Assembly (NCBI RefSeq): GCF_001612685.1
Contig: NZ_BDAY01000009.1
Span: 186,001 to 250,000 of the forward strand
Reading direction: 5' to 3'
From: Nocardia altamirensis NBRC 108246
GTDB lineage: Bacteria > Actinomycetota > Actinomycetes > Mycobacteriales > Mycobacteriaceae
Length of the DNA stretch: 64,000 nucleotides
Under the pieces are notes generated by a model. The model did no database searches, was not told the origin of the DNA, and worked only from the letters and a program-made list of their open reading frames with translations. The position numbers and the translations under genes are program-made. Shown one piece after another: positions 8,461 to 18,491 of this stretch (its first letter is position 1; the number at the start of each line of letters is the position of its first letter).

Positions 8461-8495
8461 TAACTTTGCAAAATTTGCGGGCGAATTGCAAACTT
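8461..8495. promoter_or_regulatory. RamB-type operator cluster upstream of aceA
   Basis: TAACTTTGCAAA at 8461-8472 matches the published RamB consensus (A/G-A-ACTTTGCAAA) almost fully. It overlaps GCAAA-A-TTTGC at 8468-8478, and a related inverted copy, TTGCAAACTT, lies at 8486-8495. The sites sit about 190-220 bases upstream of the aceA start in an AT-richer stretch of an otherwise G/C-rich gap. The remaining bases of the 8272-8772 gap hold no gene that I can support; they carry the promoters of aceA and of the divergent lipase. Confidence 0.65.
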
Positions 8496-8772
8496 GGAAC
8501 CTACCGGCTAGTAGGCCTGACGTGCGGTTTTAGCGTAACGCTCGTACTGTTAGACATCGGCTCGGCAGTGGTCACCGCCCCCGCTCGACATTCCGCGTTG
8601 TGAGGACGTTCACAAGTCGGGGCAGGTGCCGCCCGTGTGGCCTGGACCACCTGAGCGTGGGCAGCCCGCGCGGCGTTCGGGCAGACTGGGGCAGATCGCC
8701 AAGTTGGACAAGCGACCTGCTGCGTGAAACTTCCTCGGCGGCGTCGCGGTCACACCCGGACAGGAGCCCCAA

Positions 8773-9906
8773 ATGCGGAGAACGGCCATCGCCACGGCAT
8801 TCGCCCTAGCCTGCACCGCAGGCCTGCTGAATGTGCCCGTCGCGGCGGCCGCGCCTGCCGGAACGATCGAAGCGGTCGTCCCGCTCCCGCAGGCGGCAAC
8901 GCTGCCGGGCGCCGCGCAGGCGAGCCGGATTCTGTACCGCTCGACCACGGCCAACGACGCGCCGACCACCGCGAGTGCGGCGGTCTACTTCCCACCCGGC
9001 GAGCCGCCCGCGGGTGGTTGGCCCGTCATCGCCTGGGCGCACGGCACCGTCGGCATCGGCGACGACTGCGCCTACAGCGTGGCCGGGCCCGGCGCTGTCG
9101 AGCGCGACTGGACCTATCTCGACACCTGGCTACAGCAGGGCTACGCAATAGTGGCAGCCGACTACGCGGGACTCGGGACTCCGGGCGAGCATCCGTACCT
9201 CAACGGGATCGTCGAAGCGCACAACGTGGTCGACGCGGTCAGGGCGGCGACCACGCAGTATTCGTCGCTGGCGAAGAAATGGGTGGTGATCGGCCAGTCC
9301 CAGGGCGGTGCCGCTGCCGTCTACACGGCGCGCTACGCCACTGAATTCGGTGGTCCCGGGCTCGACTACCGCGGCGCGGTCGGCACCGGCGTCCCTGCCT
9401 ATATCGAGGAAGTGCTGCTGCCGATCGGCCCGCACGTGCCACCGGTGAAACTCAATCCGAACGTCACGACCTATGTGCTGTACATCCTCAATGGGTTGCG
9501 CACCACCTATCCCGAGCTGAACATCGACTCCTTCCTCACCGACGCGGGACGCTCTTGGGTCACCCAAGCGAGGGAGGCCTGTCTCGGCCCGCTCAGCGAC
9601 GCGGTCGGGGCGGCGGGCATGGTGATCGGCGACCTGTTCAGCAGGCCGCTGGCGCAGATCCCCGATCTGCACGGATTACTCACTCGCTACCTCGGTCTGC
9701 CCGAATCCGGATACGACAAGCCGGTCCTGCTCGCTCAAGGCCTGCGCGACACTGACGTCATCACGCCGCAGACGCTGCGGTTCGCCGCTGTACTACAGGC
9801 GAACCGGCAGCCGGTGACGCTGCGGACCTATCCGACGGACCACAGCGGCACGGTGACCGCATCGCTGCCGGATTCGCTGCCGTTCGTGCGCAGTCTGTTC
9901 GGCTGA
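8773..9906 (+). CDS. Secreted lipase / alpha-beta hydrolase
   Basis: A 377-residue protein with a classic signal peptide (MRRTAIATAFALACTAGL, cleavage after VAAAAPA). It belongs to the secretory lipase (LIP) family: nucleophile elbow GQSQGG near residue 176, a likely acid in GLRDTDVITP, and a likely His in YPTDHSGTV. Such enzymes hydrolyse short to medium acyl esters outside the cell. AGGAG lies 7 bases before the ATG. It stands alone, divergent from aceA, and is followed by a strong hairpin. The second LIP-type protein in the window, at 36975-38372, is only distantly similar. Confidence 0.85.
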   Translation: MRRTAIATAFALACTAGLLNVPVAAAAPAGTIEAVVPLPQAATLPGAAQASRILYRSTTANDAPTTASAAVYFPPGEPPAGGWPVIAWAHGTVGIGDDCAYSVAGPGAVERDWTYLDTWLQQGYAIVAADYAGLGTPGEHPYLNGIVEAHNVVDAVRAATTQYSSLAKKWVVIGQSQGGAAAVYTARYATEFGGPGLDYRGAVGTGVPAYIEEVLLPIGPHVPPVKLNPNVTTYVLYILNGLRTTYPELNIDSFLTDAGRSWVTQAREACLGPLSDAVGAAGMVIGDLFSRPLAQIPDLHGLLTRYLGLPESGYDKPVLLAQGLRDTDVITPQTLRFAAVLQANRQPVTLRTYPTDHSGTVTASLPDSLPFVRSLFG

Positions 9907-9920
9907 TACGTCAGGACGTG

Positions 9921-9955
9921 CGTGCGCGGCCGATCCCCCCGACGGGCCGCGCACG
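9921..9955. terminator. Hairpin between convergent genes
   Basis: A perfect 11-bp stem, CGTGCGCGGCC (9921-9931) with its complement at 9945-9955. It lies 15 bases past the lipase stop and also downstream of the convergent small secreted protein gene. Confidence 0.6.
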
Positions 9956-9978
9956 CCGTTTCCGACCTGCCCCCTGTA

Positions 9979-10173
9979 CTAGCCAGACAGGCTGGTCAGC
10001 GTGCACATCAGCTGACCGAGAGGGTGGATAACGCCGGTGCAATCCTTGGCTACCGGCTCGGTGGCCGGGGCTGCGGGCTCGAGCGACAGTGGGGCCGCGC
10101 TCGCGACGCCACCGCCGATCAATGTTGCGGCACCGATGAAAGTGCAGACGACGATTTTACGCAGTGCAGACAT
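9979..10173 (-). CDS. Small secreted protein of unknown function
   Basis: A 64-residue protein. The first 27 residues form a signal peptide (MSALRKIVVCTFIGAATLIG, cleavage near ASAAP). The mature part is about 37 residues, Pro/Ala-rich, with two cysteines (DCTGVIHPLGQLMCTL) that could form a disulfide. Small secreted two-Cys proteins of this build are common in Nocardia and Rhodococcus, but I know no assigned role. Neighbours give no functional hint. Confidence 0.6.
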   Translation of the reverse strand: MSALRKIVVCTFIGAATLIGGGVASAAPLSLEPAAPATEPVAKDCTGVIHPLGQLMCTLTSLSG

Positions 10174-10279
10174 GCAGAACTCCTATCGAGTTGGGAAACC
10201 AGCGCTGCGAATCCAGCCAACGAAGATCTGTCCTGCATGACCCGAATTATATTGTCCTCCTGCTGAATTCAGCCGAGGT

Positions 10280-11185
10280 TCAGCTGGCCTTCATCGGATG
10301 TGTCTTGCGCCAGTGCTCGGCGATATCGATGCGGCGGGTGATCCAGACTTGATCGTGCGACTGCACGTGGTCGAGGAAACGTTCCAGCGCCGCCATCCGG
10401 GCCGGTCGGCCGACGATGCGGCAGTGCAGACCCACCGACAGCATCTTCGGATTACCTTCGGCCCCTTCGCGATACAGCACGTCGAAGGCATCGCGCAGGT
10501 GCGCGAAGAACTGCTCGCCGGTGGGAAACCCGGCAGGCGAGGCGAACCGCATGTCGTTGGTGTCCAGCGTGTAGGGCACCACCAGGTGGTCCGTGCCGTG
10601 CACGGTGACCCAGTAGGGCAGGTCGTCGGCGTAGGAGTCGGCGTCGTAGACGAAACCGCCGTGCTCGACGACTAATTCACGGGTGTTCGGGGAGTCACGC
10701 CCGGTGTACCAGCCCTGTGGCGCGGCGCCGGTGAGCTCGGTGAGGATGCGCACCGCCTCCGCCATGTGCGCGCGCTCGGTGTCGCGGCCGGTCAGCTGGT
10801 AGGACTTCCAGCGCAGGCCGTGGCAGGCGATTTCATGGCCGAGCTCCCGAAAGGCGGCGACCGCCTCCAGGTTTCGCTGTATCGCCGTGGCGACCGCGAA
10901 GACGGTCAGCGGCAGGCCGCGGCGCTCGAAGGCGCGAAGGACCCGCCACAGTCCGGCGCGCGACCCGTACTCGTAGAGCGACTCCATGCTCATGTGGCGA
11001 TTCGGAAAGGCTTCCGCCGGTGTCATTTCCGAGAGGAACGTCTCCGAGTGCTCGTCGCCGTCGAGGACGTTGTTCTCGCCGCCCTCCTCGTAGTTGAGCA
11101 CGAACTGGACGGCGATCCGCGCGCCGCCCGGCCACTGCGGGTCGGGCGGTGTCGGGCCGTAACCGAGGAAGTCGCGCGCACTCAT
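10280..11185 (-). CDS. puuE: Allantoinase of the PuuE (polysaccharide deacetylase-like) type
   Basis: A 301-residue protein of the NodB-like deacetylase fold. Typical PuuE segments are VLNYEEGGENNVLDGDEHSE near residue 30, MSMESLYEYGSR, CHGLRWKSY, GWYTGRDSPNTRELV, and the C-terminal GLHCRIVGRP. The enzyme opens the hydantoin ring of allantoin to give allantoate, without the metal site of the DAL-type allantoinases. Its ATG overlaps the allantoicase stop by four bases, so the two are co-translated as the last genes of the xanthine dehydrogenase operon. Confidence 0.9.
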   Translation of the reverse strand: MSARDFLGYGPTPPDPQWPGGARIAVQFVLNYEEGGENNVLDGDEHSETFLSEMTPAEAFPNRHMSMESLYEYGSRAGLWRVLRAFERRGLPLTVFAVATAIQRNLEAVAAFRELGHEIACHGLRWKSYQLTGRDTERAHMAEAVRILTELTGAAPQGWYTGRDSPNTRELVVEHGGFVYDADSYADDLPYWVTVHGTDHLVVPYTLDTNDMRFASPAGFPTGEQFFAHLRDAFDVLYREGAEGNPKMLSVGLHCRIVGRPARMAALERFLDHVQSHDQVWITRRIDIAEHWRKTHPMKAS

Positions 11186-12150
11186 CCGCCCAGCTCCCCG
11201 AACAGGCGCAGGCGGGCCAGACCACCGTCGGGGTAGATGTCGAGCCGGACCTCCTCCACCGACGCGGCCAGCGGCGTGATCGGGAACCGGTGCCTGGTGT
11301 CCGGCAAAAGCTCGGTGCGCGGGAGCAATTCGAGCTCGGTGCCGTCGGTGGTGCGGCCGACGAGCCGGGCCGCGCCGGGGCTGTTGCCGAGGAAGTACGA
11401 GGTATCGATCTCGGCAAGCCGGATCAGGCCGGGCCCGGCGAGCCGGATACGTACCCAGTCGTTGCCGTCGTCGCGGCGGCGGGCGGTCTCCCAGCCGTCG
11501 CCCATCCGCCGGGCCAGCCCCGGGTACAGCAGCTGGTTGGGCGAGCTGTAGAAGCGGTTGGAGCAATCCAGCACCAGCGCACCGTTTTCCAGCGCGGCGA
11601 GGTCGAGCGGGCCGAGGCCGAGCAGGTCCGGGTCGGGGCGGCCCTCGCCGTGCACCCGCAGCCGCGCCACGCCGCCGTCCGGGTGCATGGTGAGCTTCAG
11701 GTGGGTCCAGCGGTTGTCGTTCTCGATGGGGAACGGGTTGCGGCTGTCGCCCGCGACAGCCGCGTGGTCGATGAGGGGCACCCAATCCTTGCGCGCGGCA
11801 ATCTCTTCGGCCGGCGGATAGCCGGTCACCGCGAGTGCGGACACCGAGACGGCCGGCGGATAGTTGCCCTTGAACCAGGCGGTGTCCACCACGATGCCGC
11901 GGATCACGCCCGGCACGCCAAGCCGCACGATCGCAGCGTCGTCTCCCGGCCTGCCCCGATGCCTGCGGGTCTCCCAGCCGTCGTAGACCTGGCCCTTGTG
12001 ACCGAAGGTCGACGGCCGATACTCCGAAGGGCCCGGGTTGATCAAATTCTCCTTCTCCGCGAAGAATTCGTCGTTGGCCCAGATCACCGAGCCGCCGAGC
12101 GGGCGAACCGCCAGGTCGGGGAGCAGGGTGAAATCCTCGTGCTCGGTCAT
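11182..12150 (-). CDS. alc: Allantoicase
   Basis: A 322-residue protein with the internal duplication expected for allantoicase. Two jelly-roll halves each carry a W(E/K)TxRHR-type strand and an ASRVHxxxYPDGGxAR-like turn, here LTMHPDGGVARLRVHGEG and VRLDIYPDGGLARLRLFGEL. GWETRRHRGRPGDDAAIVRL marks the first half. It cleaves allantoate to ureidoglycolate and urea. It is placed between DUF6986 and puuE with single- or four-base overlaps, so it is translationally coupled in the purine operon. Confidence 0.93.
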   Translation of the reverse strand: MTEHEDFTLLPDLAVRPLGGSVIWANDEFFAEKENLINPGPSEYRPSTFGHKGQVYDGWETRRHRGRPGDDAAIVRLGVPGVIRGIVVDTAWFKGNYPPAVSVSALAVTGYPPAEEIAARKDWVPLIDHAAVAGDSRNPFPIENDNRWTHLKLTMHPDGGVARLRVHGEGRPDPDLLGLGPLDLAALENGALVLDCSNRFYSSPNQLLYPGLARRMGDGWETARRRDDGNDWVRIRLAGPGLIRLAEIDTSYFLGNSPGAARLVGRTTDGTELELLPRTELLPDTRHRFPITPLAASVEEVRLDIYPDGGLARLRLFGELGG

Positions 12151-13376
12151 CAGGCCTCCTGCGGAATCGGCGTGCGGGTGACCAGGGCGCGCAGTACCGC
12201 CTCGGTCAGTTCGGGCGCGCGGGTGCGCAGCTCATCGGTGGTACGTGCGCCGCAGTCGAGGCCACGTAAGACGGTGGCGGCCAAGGCTTCCGCGGTGGCG
12301 GGTTCGTCCATGACGCCGCCCTCGCGGCGGTCCAGGTAGGCCTGTAAGCGCGGCACGGCCACGTCGATGGCCTGCCGGAAGAAGTCGTAGGTCGCCAACC
12401 AGCGGGTGACCAGGTGGCCGGGGTGCATGTCCCAGCCCTGGTAGTAGCCGCGGCGCAGGGCGCGGGCGACCAGGCGGTGGTGATTGCGCAGTGCGGCTTC
12501 CGGTTCGGCGTCGGGCACGATCTGGGTGGAGCCGTCGCATACCCAGACACCGGTCTGCGCGGCTGCCACCTGCATGACGGCCTTCGCGTAGTCCGCGGCA
12601 GGGTGGTCGAGTGCCTGGTCCGTGGCGGCGACGCCGCAGGCGGCGGTGTAGTCGTAGGTCCCGAAATGCAATGCGCTGCACCGGCCCTCCGCCAGGCCGA
12701 GCATGCGCGCGATGGGCACGGTGCCGTCGGCGGCGAGCACCGCCTGCGGGCTTTCTATCTGCAATTCGAACCGCAGCGCGCCAGCGGCAAGGCCGTAGCC
12801 GGTCTCCAAACCTTCACACAGGGCGACCAGCGCCGGAACCTGCTCCGCCGCACGGATCTTGGGGACCGTGAAGACGAATCCGGCTGGCACATCCTCCATT
12901 GCCGCCAGCACCAGCTCGAGGGTGCGCAGCGTCCGGCCGCGTTCCGGGCCTGCCAGCCCCTTCGTCCGGATACCGAAGCTGCGCGGGCGATCCGTGCGGT
13001 GCGCCCAGCCCGCCAGCAGCGCACCCGCCTCGCTCACCGCCTTGTCCTCTTCGTCGTCGCCGCGGAAGCCGTAGCCATCCTCGAAGTCGATGCGCAGGTC
13101 TTGAATGGGGTCCTGCTCCAGCCTTCGGCGTACCTCGGGCAACGAGCCTGTCGAATCCAGCTCGCTCAGCAGGGCGGTGTGACGATCGAGGAGTTCGATT
13201 GCCCTGTCGCCCCATTCGCGCGGGGTGGCCTCGATGATCCGGTCGGCCGGAACGTACGCCGTGTGGATCGGCTGCGCCCGCCCATCCGGCCCCGGGTACC
13301 TGGTGCGCAATTCGTCATCGACGCTGTCGAGCATGGTGTCGATCCGCGCCCGGATATTCTCCGGCAACCGTGTCAC
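12150..13376 (-). CDS. DUF6986 / HpcH-HpaI (CitE-like) aldolase-fold protein
   Basis: A 408-residue protein starting at the GTG at 13376, which overlaps the xanthine dehydrogenase stop (GTGA). The TIM-barrel lyase marks are [12 protein letters not shown] at 93-104, a basic strand [16 protein letters not shown] at 204-213, and [12 protein letters not shown] at 237-248, the pattern of CitE, malyl-CoA lyase and non-classical malate synthases. In this operon the visible steps end at ureidoglycolate. A role on ureidoglycolate or glyoxylate (lyase or aldol chemistry) fits the context but is inference. The reading frame stays open upstream into the previous gene; coupling and codon bias favour the GTG. 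Confidence 0.75.
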   Translation of the reverse strand: MTRLPENIRARIDTMLDSVDDELRTRYPGPDGRAQPIHTAYVPADRIIEATPREWGDRAIELLDRHTALLSELDSTGSLPEVRRRLEQDPIQDLRIDFEDGYGFRGDDEEDKAVSEAGALLAGWAHRTDRPRSFGIRTKGLAGPERGRTLRTLELVLAAMEDVPAGFVFTVPKIRAAEQVPALVALCEGLETGYGLAAGALRFELQIESPQAVLAADGTVPIARMLGLAEGRCSALHFGTYDYTAACGVAATDQALDHPAADYAKAVMQVAAAQTGVWVCDGSTQIVPDAEPEAALRNHHRLVARALRRGYYQGWDMHPGHLVTRWLATYDFFRQAIDVAVPRLQAYLDRREGGVMDEPATAEALAATVLRGLDCGARTTDELRTRAPELTEAVLRALVTRTPIPQEA

Positions 13377-16318
13377 CGTCGGTCTCCTTCCTGCATGGCC
13401 CGCCAAACTCGGTCGGCCGTCATCGGCAGCCGGTCCGGCCGCACCCCGACAGCATCTCGTATCGCGTTCGCCAGCGCGGGGGCGACCGGGTTGTACGGGG
13501 ACTCGCTCATCGACTTGGCGCCGAGCGGACCGAACTCGTCCGCGGTGTCGGCGAAGTACACCTCGGTGCTCGGCACGTCGGCGAACTGCGGAATGTGATA
13601 GTGCCGCAGCGACTGCGTGGTGACGACGCCGAGCTCGCTGCGCATGTCCTCGTAGAGCGCGGTGCCGATCGCCTGCGCGACGCCACCCTCCACCTGCCCT
13701 CGGCACTGCACCGGGTTGAGCACGGTGCCCGCGTCGGCGGCCTGCACCGACTGGAGGATACGGACCGTGCCGGTGTCCGGCTGGACGGCCACGCGGAAGG
13801 CATGCACGTTGAAGCTCACCGAGCGTGGCGTGCCCGCGTGCTCACCGTGTGCGGTCAATTCACCGTCGGCCAGCAATTCGACAGCCCCGAATACCTCGTC
13901 CCCGCAACGGACTCCGCCGACGGTCAAGACGCAATCGTGCTCGGGCAGCCCGGCCAGCTTCGCCGCTCTGGCGAGCAGCAGCCTGCGCAGTTCCAGCGCA
14001 GCGGCATAGGTTGCCTTGCCTGCCACCACGATTCCGGTGGAGCCGAACGCGCCCGTGTCGTGGCCGACCAGGTCGGTGTCGGACTGCCTGATCACGATGG
14101 CGGCCGTGTCGGTCTCCAGCGCGGTCGCCGCGAGCTGGGCATGCACCGTCGTGGTGCCGTTGCCGAATTCCGCAGTGCCGACCCGAATCTCGTAACGGCC
14201 ATCGGGGAGCAGGGTGGCCGTCGCGTTCGCGTGATGGCCACGCGGCGGGATGGTCGCGATCATCGCCACCGCCATCCCCGTGCCGACCCGCCACTCTTCG
14301 GAGGGAGGCTCGACGCCGTTGCCCCGCAACAACGCCCGCTCGGCCAGGTCGATGCACTGGTCGAGGCCGTAGCTGCCGAAGGTCAGGTCGGTCTCGTCCA
14401 CCTCTGCGCCGACGAACTCGTCACCGGGCACCACGACATTGCGCCGCCGGAACTCGAACGGGTCGATGTGCAACTCGCGCGCCAGGTCGTCCAGCGCGGA
14501 CTCGATCCCGAAGATGACCTGGCCGAGGCCGTAGCCGCGGAAGGCGCCGGACGGAATGTTGTTGGTGTACACCGCTTGTGCGTCGACGCGCTTGTTGGCA
14601 CACCGGTAGACGCCGACCGACTCGCCGACGCCGTGGAACATCACGCCGACACTGTGATTGCCGTAGGCCCCCGCATCGGCGAGCACCTCGACCGTCAGCG
14701 CGGTCAGCACCCCGTTCACGTCGGCGCCCGCGGTCACCGCGACCCGCATCGGATGACGGCTGGTGGCGGCGGTGAATTCCTCGGCGCGGGTGAACTCGTA
14801 CTGCACCGGGCGCCCGGTCCGCAGCACCGCGAGGGCGATCAGATCCTCGGCAAGCATCTCCTGCTTGGCGCCGAAGCCGCCGCCCACCCTGGTCGCGAAC
14901 ACCCGCACCCGGTCGCGTCGCAGCCCGAACACCTGACACAACTCGTCGCGCACCAGGAACGGCACCTGCGTGCTGCACCGGATGACCAGCCTGCCGTCGG
15001 CATCGAGCCAGCCGATGCCGCCGTGGGTTTCCAGATGCACATGCTGCCCGCGCGGCGAATGCCACACGCCGCGCACCACTTTCGCGGCCGCCGCGAGCCC
15101 GGCCGCGACATCGCCGACCTCGCCGTGCACCTCGGCGACCACGTTGCGCTCGGCAGCCGCGATCCGCGCCGAATCCGGCTTCTCCGCGTGGAGTTTCGGC
15201 GCTTCTGGAGCCAGCGCCGCCACTGGATCGAACACTGCGGGCAACACCTCGTACTCGACTCGCAACGCCCGGCATCCGGCACGCGCGGCGGCATGGCTCT
15301 CGGCCACCACCGCCGCCACCCGCTGCCCGACGAAACGCACCGTCCGATCCAGCACGTAGGTGTCGTCGGGATCGTCGGCCCGCAACTCGTGCCGTGCCGT
15401 CGAGAACGGCACGTCCGGCGCATCCGCGTACGTGAGCACCGCGTGCACGCCAGGCAGCGCCTCCGCGGCGGCGGTGTCGATCGCGAGGATGCGCGCGTGC
15501 GCGTGCGGGCTCGGCAACACCGCGATGTGCAGCGGTGCCGTCGGTGGTGAAACCTCGCTCGCGCCAGGCAAATTCTGCTCCGTCGTGTATTGCCCGTCCT
15601 TCGGGCCATTGTCCGTAGGACGGTCAGCAGCCCCTGTGGCGTCACCAGGACGTATGTCGAACGTGAACGACTCAGCGCCACGCACGATCCGTGGCCCAGC
15701 AGGCGCACCCACTCCGCTCCCTGCGCGACCCTCGACCACCGCACCACCATCGTGGCGTGCCGTCGTCGGCGGGGGCAGTTGGTCGACCTCTGTTGCGGTA
15801 CCCGTGAGCGCATCGGCAATCACGCGATAACCCGTGCAGCGGCAGAGGTTTCCCTTCATCAGCTCCGCGAGTTCCGCGCTGGATCGACCGCACCCGGCCG
15901 CGGCATCGCTGGTCGGATCCAGCGGTGCCGCACCGGCCGAGGGGCAACTCGGTGTCGCAGGGTCGGCTCGGTGGGCGGCCGCTCCGTCCTCGAGTCCGGC
16001 CGCGGTGACCACCATTCCCGCTGTGCAGAAGCCACATTGGAAGGCGGCGTGCTCGACGAATCGGCGCTGCACCGGATGCGGATCGTCGGCGGTGCCGAGA
16101 CCTGCCGCGGTGGTGATCGAACGGTCGGCGGCGCGGTGGGCCGGGATGAGGCAGGAGTGCACGGTCATGCCGTCGAGCTGGACCGAGCAGGCGCCGCAAT
16201 CGCCGGTGTCACAGCCTTTCTTGACCGCGAGGGTGCCCTGTTCGCGGAGCAGGGTGCGCAGGCACTGGCCGGGTCGCGGGTCTACCTCGACGGGCCTGCC
16301 GTCGACAGCGAACTTCAC
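13373..16318 (-). CDS. Xanthine dehydrogenase, fused 2Fe-2S and molybdopterin subunit
   Basis: About 981 residues from the GTG at 16318, which overlaps the stop of the FAD subunit. The first 170 residues carry two [2Fe-2S] clusters: [15 protein letters not shown], then [11 protein letters not shown] and CRCTGYRVI. After a Gly/Pro/Thr-rich linker come the Mo domains: [46 protein letters not shown], and a C-terminal [20 protein letters not shown] loop. It hydroxylates hypoxanthine and xanthine to urate. FeS-Mo fusion with a separate FAD gene differs from the usual three-gene or single-chain layouts. Maturation genes (MocA-like, XdhC) lie at 21.7-23.4 kb. Confidence 0.9.
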   Translation of the reverse strand: MKFAVDGRPVEVDPRPGQCLRTLLREQGTLAVKKGCDTGDCGACSVQLDGMTVHSCLIPAHRAADRSITTAAGLGTADDPHPVQRRFVEHAAFQCGFCTAGMVVTAAGLEDGAAAHRADPATPSCPSAGAAPLDPTSDAAAGCGRSSAELAELMKGNLCRCTGYRVIADALTGTATEVDQLPPPTTARHDGGAVVEGRAGSGVGAPAGPRIVRGAESFTFDIRPGDATGAADRPTDNGPKDGQYTTEQNLPGASEVSPPTAPLHIAVLPSPHAHARILAIDTAAAEALPGVHAVLTYADAPDVPFSTARHELRADDPDDTYVLDRTVRFVGQRVAAVVAESHAAARAGCRALRVEYEVLPAVFDPVAALAPEAPKLHAEKPDSARIAAAERNVVAEVHGEVGDVAAGLAAAAKVVRGVWHSPRGQHVHLETHGGIGWLDADGRLVIRCSTQVPFLVRDELCQVFGLRRDRVRVFATRVGGGFGAKQEMLAEDLIALAVLRTGRPVQYEFTRAEEFTAATSRHPMRVAVTAGADVNGVLTALTVEVLADAGAYGNHSVGVMFHGVGESVGVYRCANKRVDAQAVYTNNIPSGAFRGYGLGQVIFGIESALDDLARELHIDPFEFRRRNVVVPGDEFVGAEVDETDLTFGSYGLDQCIDLAERALLRGNGVEPPSEEWRVGTGMAVAMIATIPPRGHHANATATLLPDGRYEIRVGTAEFGNGTTTVHAQLAATALETDTAAIVIRQSDTDLVGHDTGAFGSTGIVVAGKATYAAALELRRLLLARAAKLAGLPEHDCVLTVGGVRCGDEVFGAVELLADGELTAHGEHAGTPRSVSFNVHAFRVAVQPDTGTVRILQSVQAADAGTVLNPVQCRGQVEGGVAQAIGTALYEDMRSELGVVTTQSLRHYHIPQFADVPSTEVYFADTADEFGPLGAKSMSESPYNPVAPALANAIRDAVGVRPDRLPMTADRVWRAMQEGDRR

Positions 16319-17172
16319 GACCGGCTCCGATCCTCGGCGCGTAGGTCCGCGCAGACCTCGCGAGCGAGCCGTCGCGTCACGTGCCGTCGCCAGTCGGGCG
16401 CACCGTGCGGGTCGTCGAACCACAGCAGCGGGTCGAGCCCGGCGACCGCCGCGTCGATATCGGCATCGCTCGGTGCGGTGGCGAAATCCAGCAGCACCGG
16501 CTTCGTGGTGGCGGCGGTGAGGGTGACGGTGCAGCCGCCATCGGGATCACGGCGGCCGAGCACCACGGAGCCGGAGCGGCCGAGTGGCGCGAGCGCGATC
16601 TTCCGGAAACTGGTGTGCGCCAGCAAGCTGGACGTCGGCACCATGATCGAGCGCAGCACCTCACCTGGCCGCAGTACGTTGCACCCCGGGCCGAGCACGA
16701 ACTGCCGCAGCGGAACTCGGCGGTCCTGTCCGTCCGGCGTCCAGATCAGCGCGACACCGTCCAGCGCGGTCAGCGCCGCGAGCACCCCACCCGCCGGCAA
16801 CGACAAACAGATGTTGCCGCCGACCGTCGCGGTGCGCCAGATCTTGTGCGACGCAAGCAATGCCCGGCACCCCTGCGCGAACAACCTTGTCCCCGGCCAC
16901 TCTTCGCGCAGCACCTCGGCGCCCAGCTCCCGCCCCGGCACCGAACCGGCCAGCTCCGCCAGCGTGCAGGTCGCCGCGATCTCCAGCCCGGTCGGTACCT
17001 CGGTCAGTGCGGGCCAGCCGAGGGTGGTGATGTCGACCAGCCGGTCGAACTGGTCCTGCGGCTCGGAGAAGAGGAAGGTCCCGCCGGCCAGCACCGCGGT
17101 GGCACCGCCGAGCACTTCCAGGTCGGCCCGTTCCCGGGCCTGCACCACTTCCCGGATCGTGTCCAAGTCCAC
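16315..17172 (-). CDS. Xanthine dehydrogenase, FAD-binding subunit
   Basis: A 285-residue protein of the CO dehydrogenase flavoprotein family. The FAD motifs are [12 protein letters not shown] near residues 27-38 and [14 protein letters not shown] near 115-130. The C-terminal CoxM-like domain contains [20 protein letters not shown]. It passes electrons from the iron-sulfur clusters to NAD. It is the first gene of a five-gene operon (FAD, FeS-Mo, DUF6986, allantoicase, PuuE), each junction overlapping. The GTG at 17172 has GGTGAG just before it. Confidence 0.9.
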   Translation of the reverse strand: MDLDTIREVVQARERADLEVLGGATAVLAGGTFLFSEPQDQFDRLVDITTLGWPALTEVPTGLEIAATCTLAELAGSVPGRELGAEVLREEWPGTRLFAQGCRALLASHKIWRTATVGGNICLSLPAGGVLAALTALDGVALIWTPDGQDRRVPLRQFVLGPGCNVLRPGEVLRSIMVPTSSLLAHTSFRKIALAPLGRSGSVVLGRRDPDGGCTVTLTAATTKPVLLDFATAPSDADIDAAVAGLDPLLWFDDPHGAPDWRRHVTRRLAREVCADLRAEDRSRS

Positions 17173-17855
17173 GTCTCACCTCCACCGCTTGTCCGGCAAC
17201 CGTAGGAGCGTGGCGTTGCCGCGATGTTGCACGGCCACCACACCAGGTTGCGCGGCTGTTACCTGACCGGCGCACGACGCCGCGTAACCGGCCGGTCCCG
17301 CCCTTGTGTTGTCCCGCCGCGCCCCCGGTCGCGCTTCGGCATCCACCCGTCCGGCTCTTTTCGGTCAGAGGCGGCACCGTTCCAGTATCTCGCACCGGCC
17401 GTGAACAGGTCGGACCCTATTTAAGACCGGATGGTTTCATTATCGCGCGGTAGCGAAACAGCGCCTCCGACGCGGAGTGGCGGCACGTCACGTGCGCCGA
17501 CGCCACGCGACACACCGAGCACGGTTTTCGCGGCGCGTCGTCGACACGCAGGGTGCACCACGCCGCACACTCGACACCAGGCAGCCGAATGATTACTGTC
17601 CACCTCAACCCGCTCGGGTGTGAGATTTCCCACGCCGCACGGCGGGCCATCCTCACCGATGTGCGCGACCGAGACCACCTGCGGCCGGCACGTCCCGCGC
17701 GGAAGGGCGACCGATCAACGCACCTCGGCAGGCACCGCCCGCCACCCCTCGCGACGCGCCCTATATCCTATGAGCGCTGATGATCCGCTGAGCCCCGTGT
17801 TCCCGGCCAGCGCCAACCGCCCCGCCCACGATTCTCCCGATCGGAACCGGCCGAC
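17173..17855. other. 683-base gap, no gene supported; promoter region of the xanthine dehydrogenase operon
   Basis: Short open frames occur on both strands, including a Cys/His-containing one on the minus strand at about 17417-17656 and a basic one on the plus strand, but none has a ribosome binding site and family likeness that convince me. An imperfect palindrome, GCACGT-C-ACGTGC, lies at 17483-17495. The gap must hold the promoter for the operon starting at 17172 and that of the truncated peptidase-like gene at 17856. Base composition is less G/C third-position biased than in the flanking genes. Confidence 0.4.
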
Positions 17856-18488
17856 GTGATCAGCTCGACTACCCTCTTCGCCGACCAGCTGCACCGTCTG
17901 CTTTCCGACGATGAGCTCATCCGGCTCGCCGCCGACCTCACCGCCATCCCCTCCAGCACCGGACAGGAAACAGCACTCGCCTGTCACGTCCGAAATATGC
18001 TCCGTCGCAATGATATTCGTGCCTACTACCAGGAGGTAGAGCCGGGTCGATTGCAAACGATCGCCCGTCTCGGCCCGGAGCGCGGCACGCCTGCCCTGCT
18101 ACTCGGCGGCCACCTCGACACGGCTCCGTTCGACAGGCAGCCACCGCGTGAATCGTTCATTGCCCGTCGCGATGGCGATCGCCTCTACGGCACGGGGCTA
18201 CCCAAAATGAAAGGCGGCTTGGCCGCCATCCTCGGCGCGACAATCATGCTGCGCCGCAGCGGCATACCGATGCTCCGCCCGCTGCTACTGCAGTTCGTGG
18301 TCGGCGGCTTGCAGGACAACCTCGGCACCCGCCACGCCCTACGCAGCGGGCTCACCGCCAAAACCACGGTGGTCCCGTCCCTGACCCCGTGTGGCAGCAC
18401 AACGGGCACCGAGCCGCACATCCTGATCAGTGAAATGCGGGCATGCGCGGATACTCTCGCCTTGTTGGCAGAGCGCCACTGCTGCTGA
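17856..18488 (+). CDS. Truncated, probably inactive M20 peptidase/amidohydrolase-like protein
   Basis: At 210 residues it is about half the usual length of M20 enzymes such as ArgE, DapE and allantoate amidohydrolase. The first metal motif GHLDTAP (H86, D88) is kept. The bridging Asp of the G-x-G-x-x-D-M-K-G-G motif is Lys117 (GTGLPKMKGG). The catalytic Glu-Glu pair expected near residue 150 is replaced by VVGGLQ. The C-terminal catalytic part is absent, and the gene ends 4 bases before the convergent deaminase. It may be a decayed remnant of an allantoate or ureidoglycolate amidohydrolase, or a non-enzymatic protein. Confidence 0.5.
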   Translation: MISSTTLFADQLHRLLSDDELIRLAADLTAIPSSTGQETALACHVRNMLRRNDIRAYYQEVEPGRLQTIARLGPERGTPALLLGGHLDTAPFDRQPPRESFIARRDGDRLYGTGLPKMKGGLAAILGATIMLRRSGIPMLRPLLLQFVVGGLQDNLGTRHALRSGLTAKTTVVPSLTPCGSTTGTEPHILISEMRACADTLALLAERHCC

Positions 18489-18491
18489 TCA

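Noticed and set aside
17417..17678. Cys/His-containing short protein on the minus strand
   Set aside because: Two overlapping frames are open, neither has a ribosome binding site, family likeness or steady codon bias; the region is treated as non-coding.
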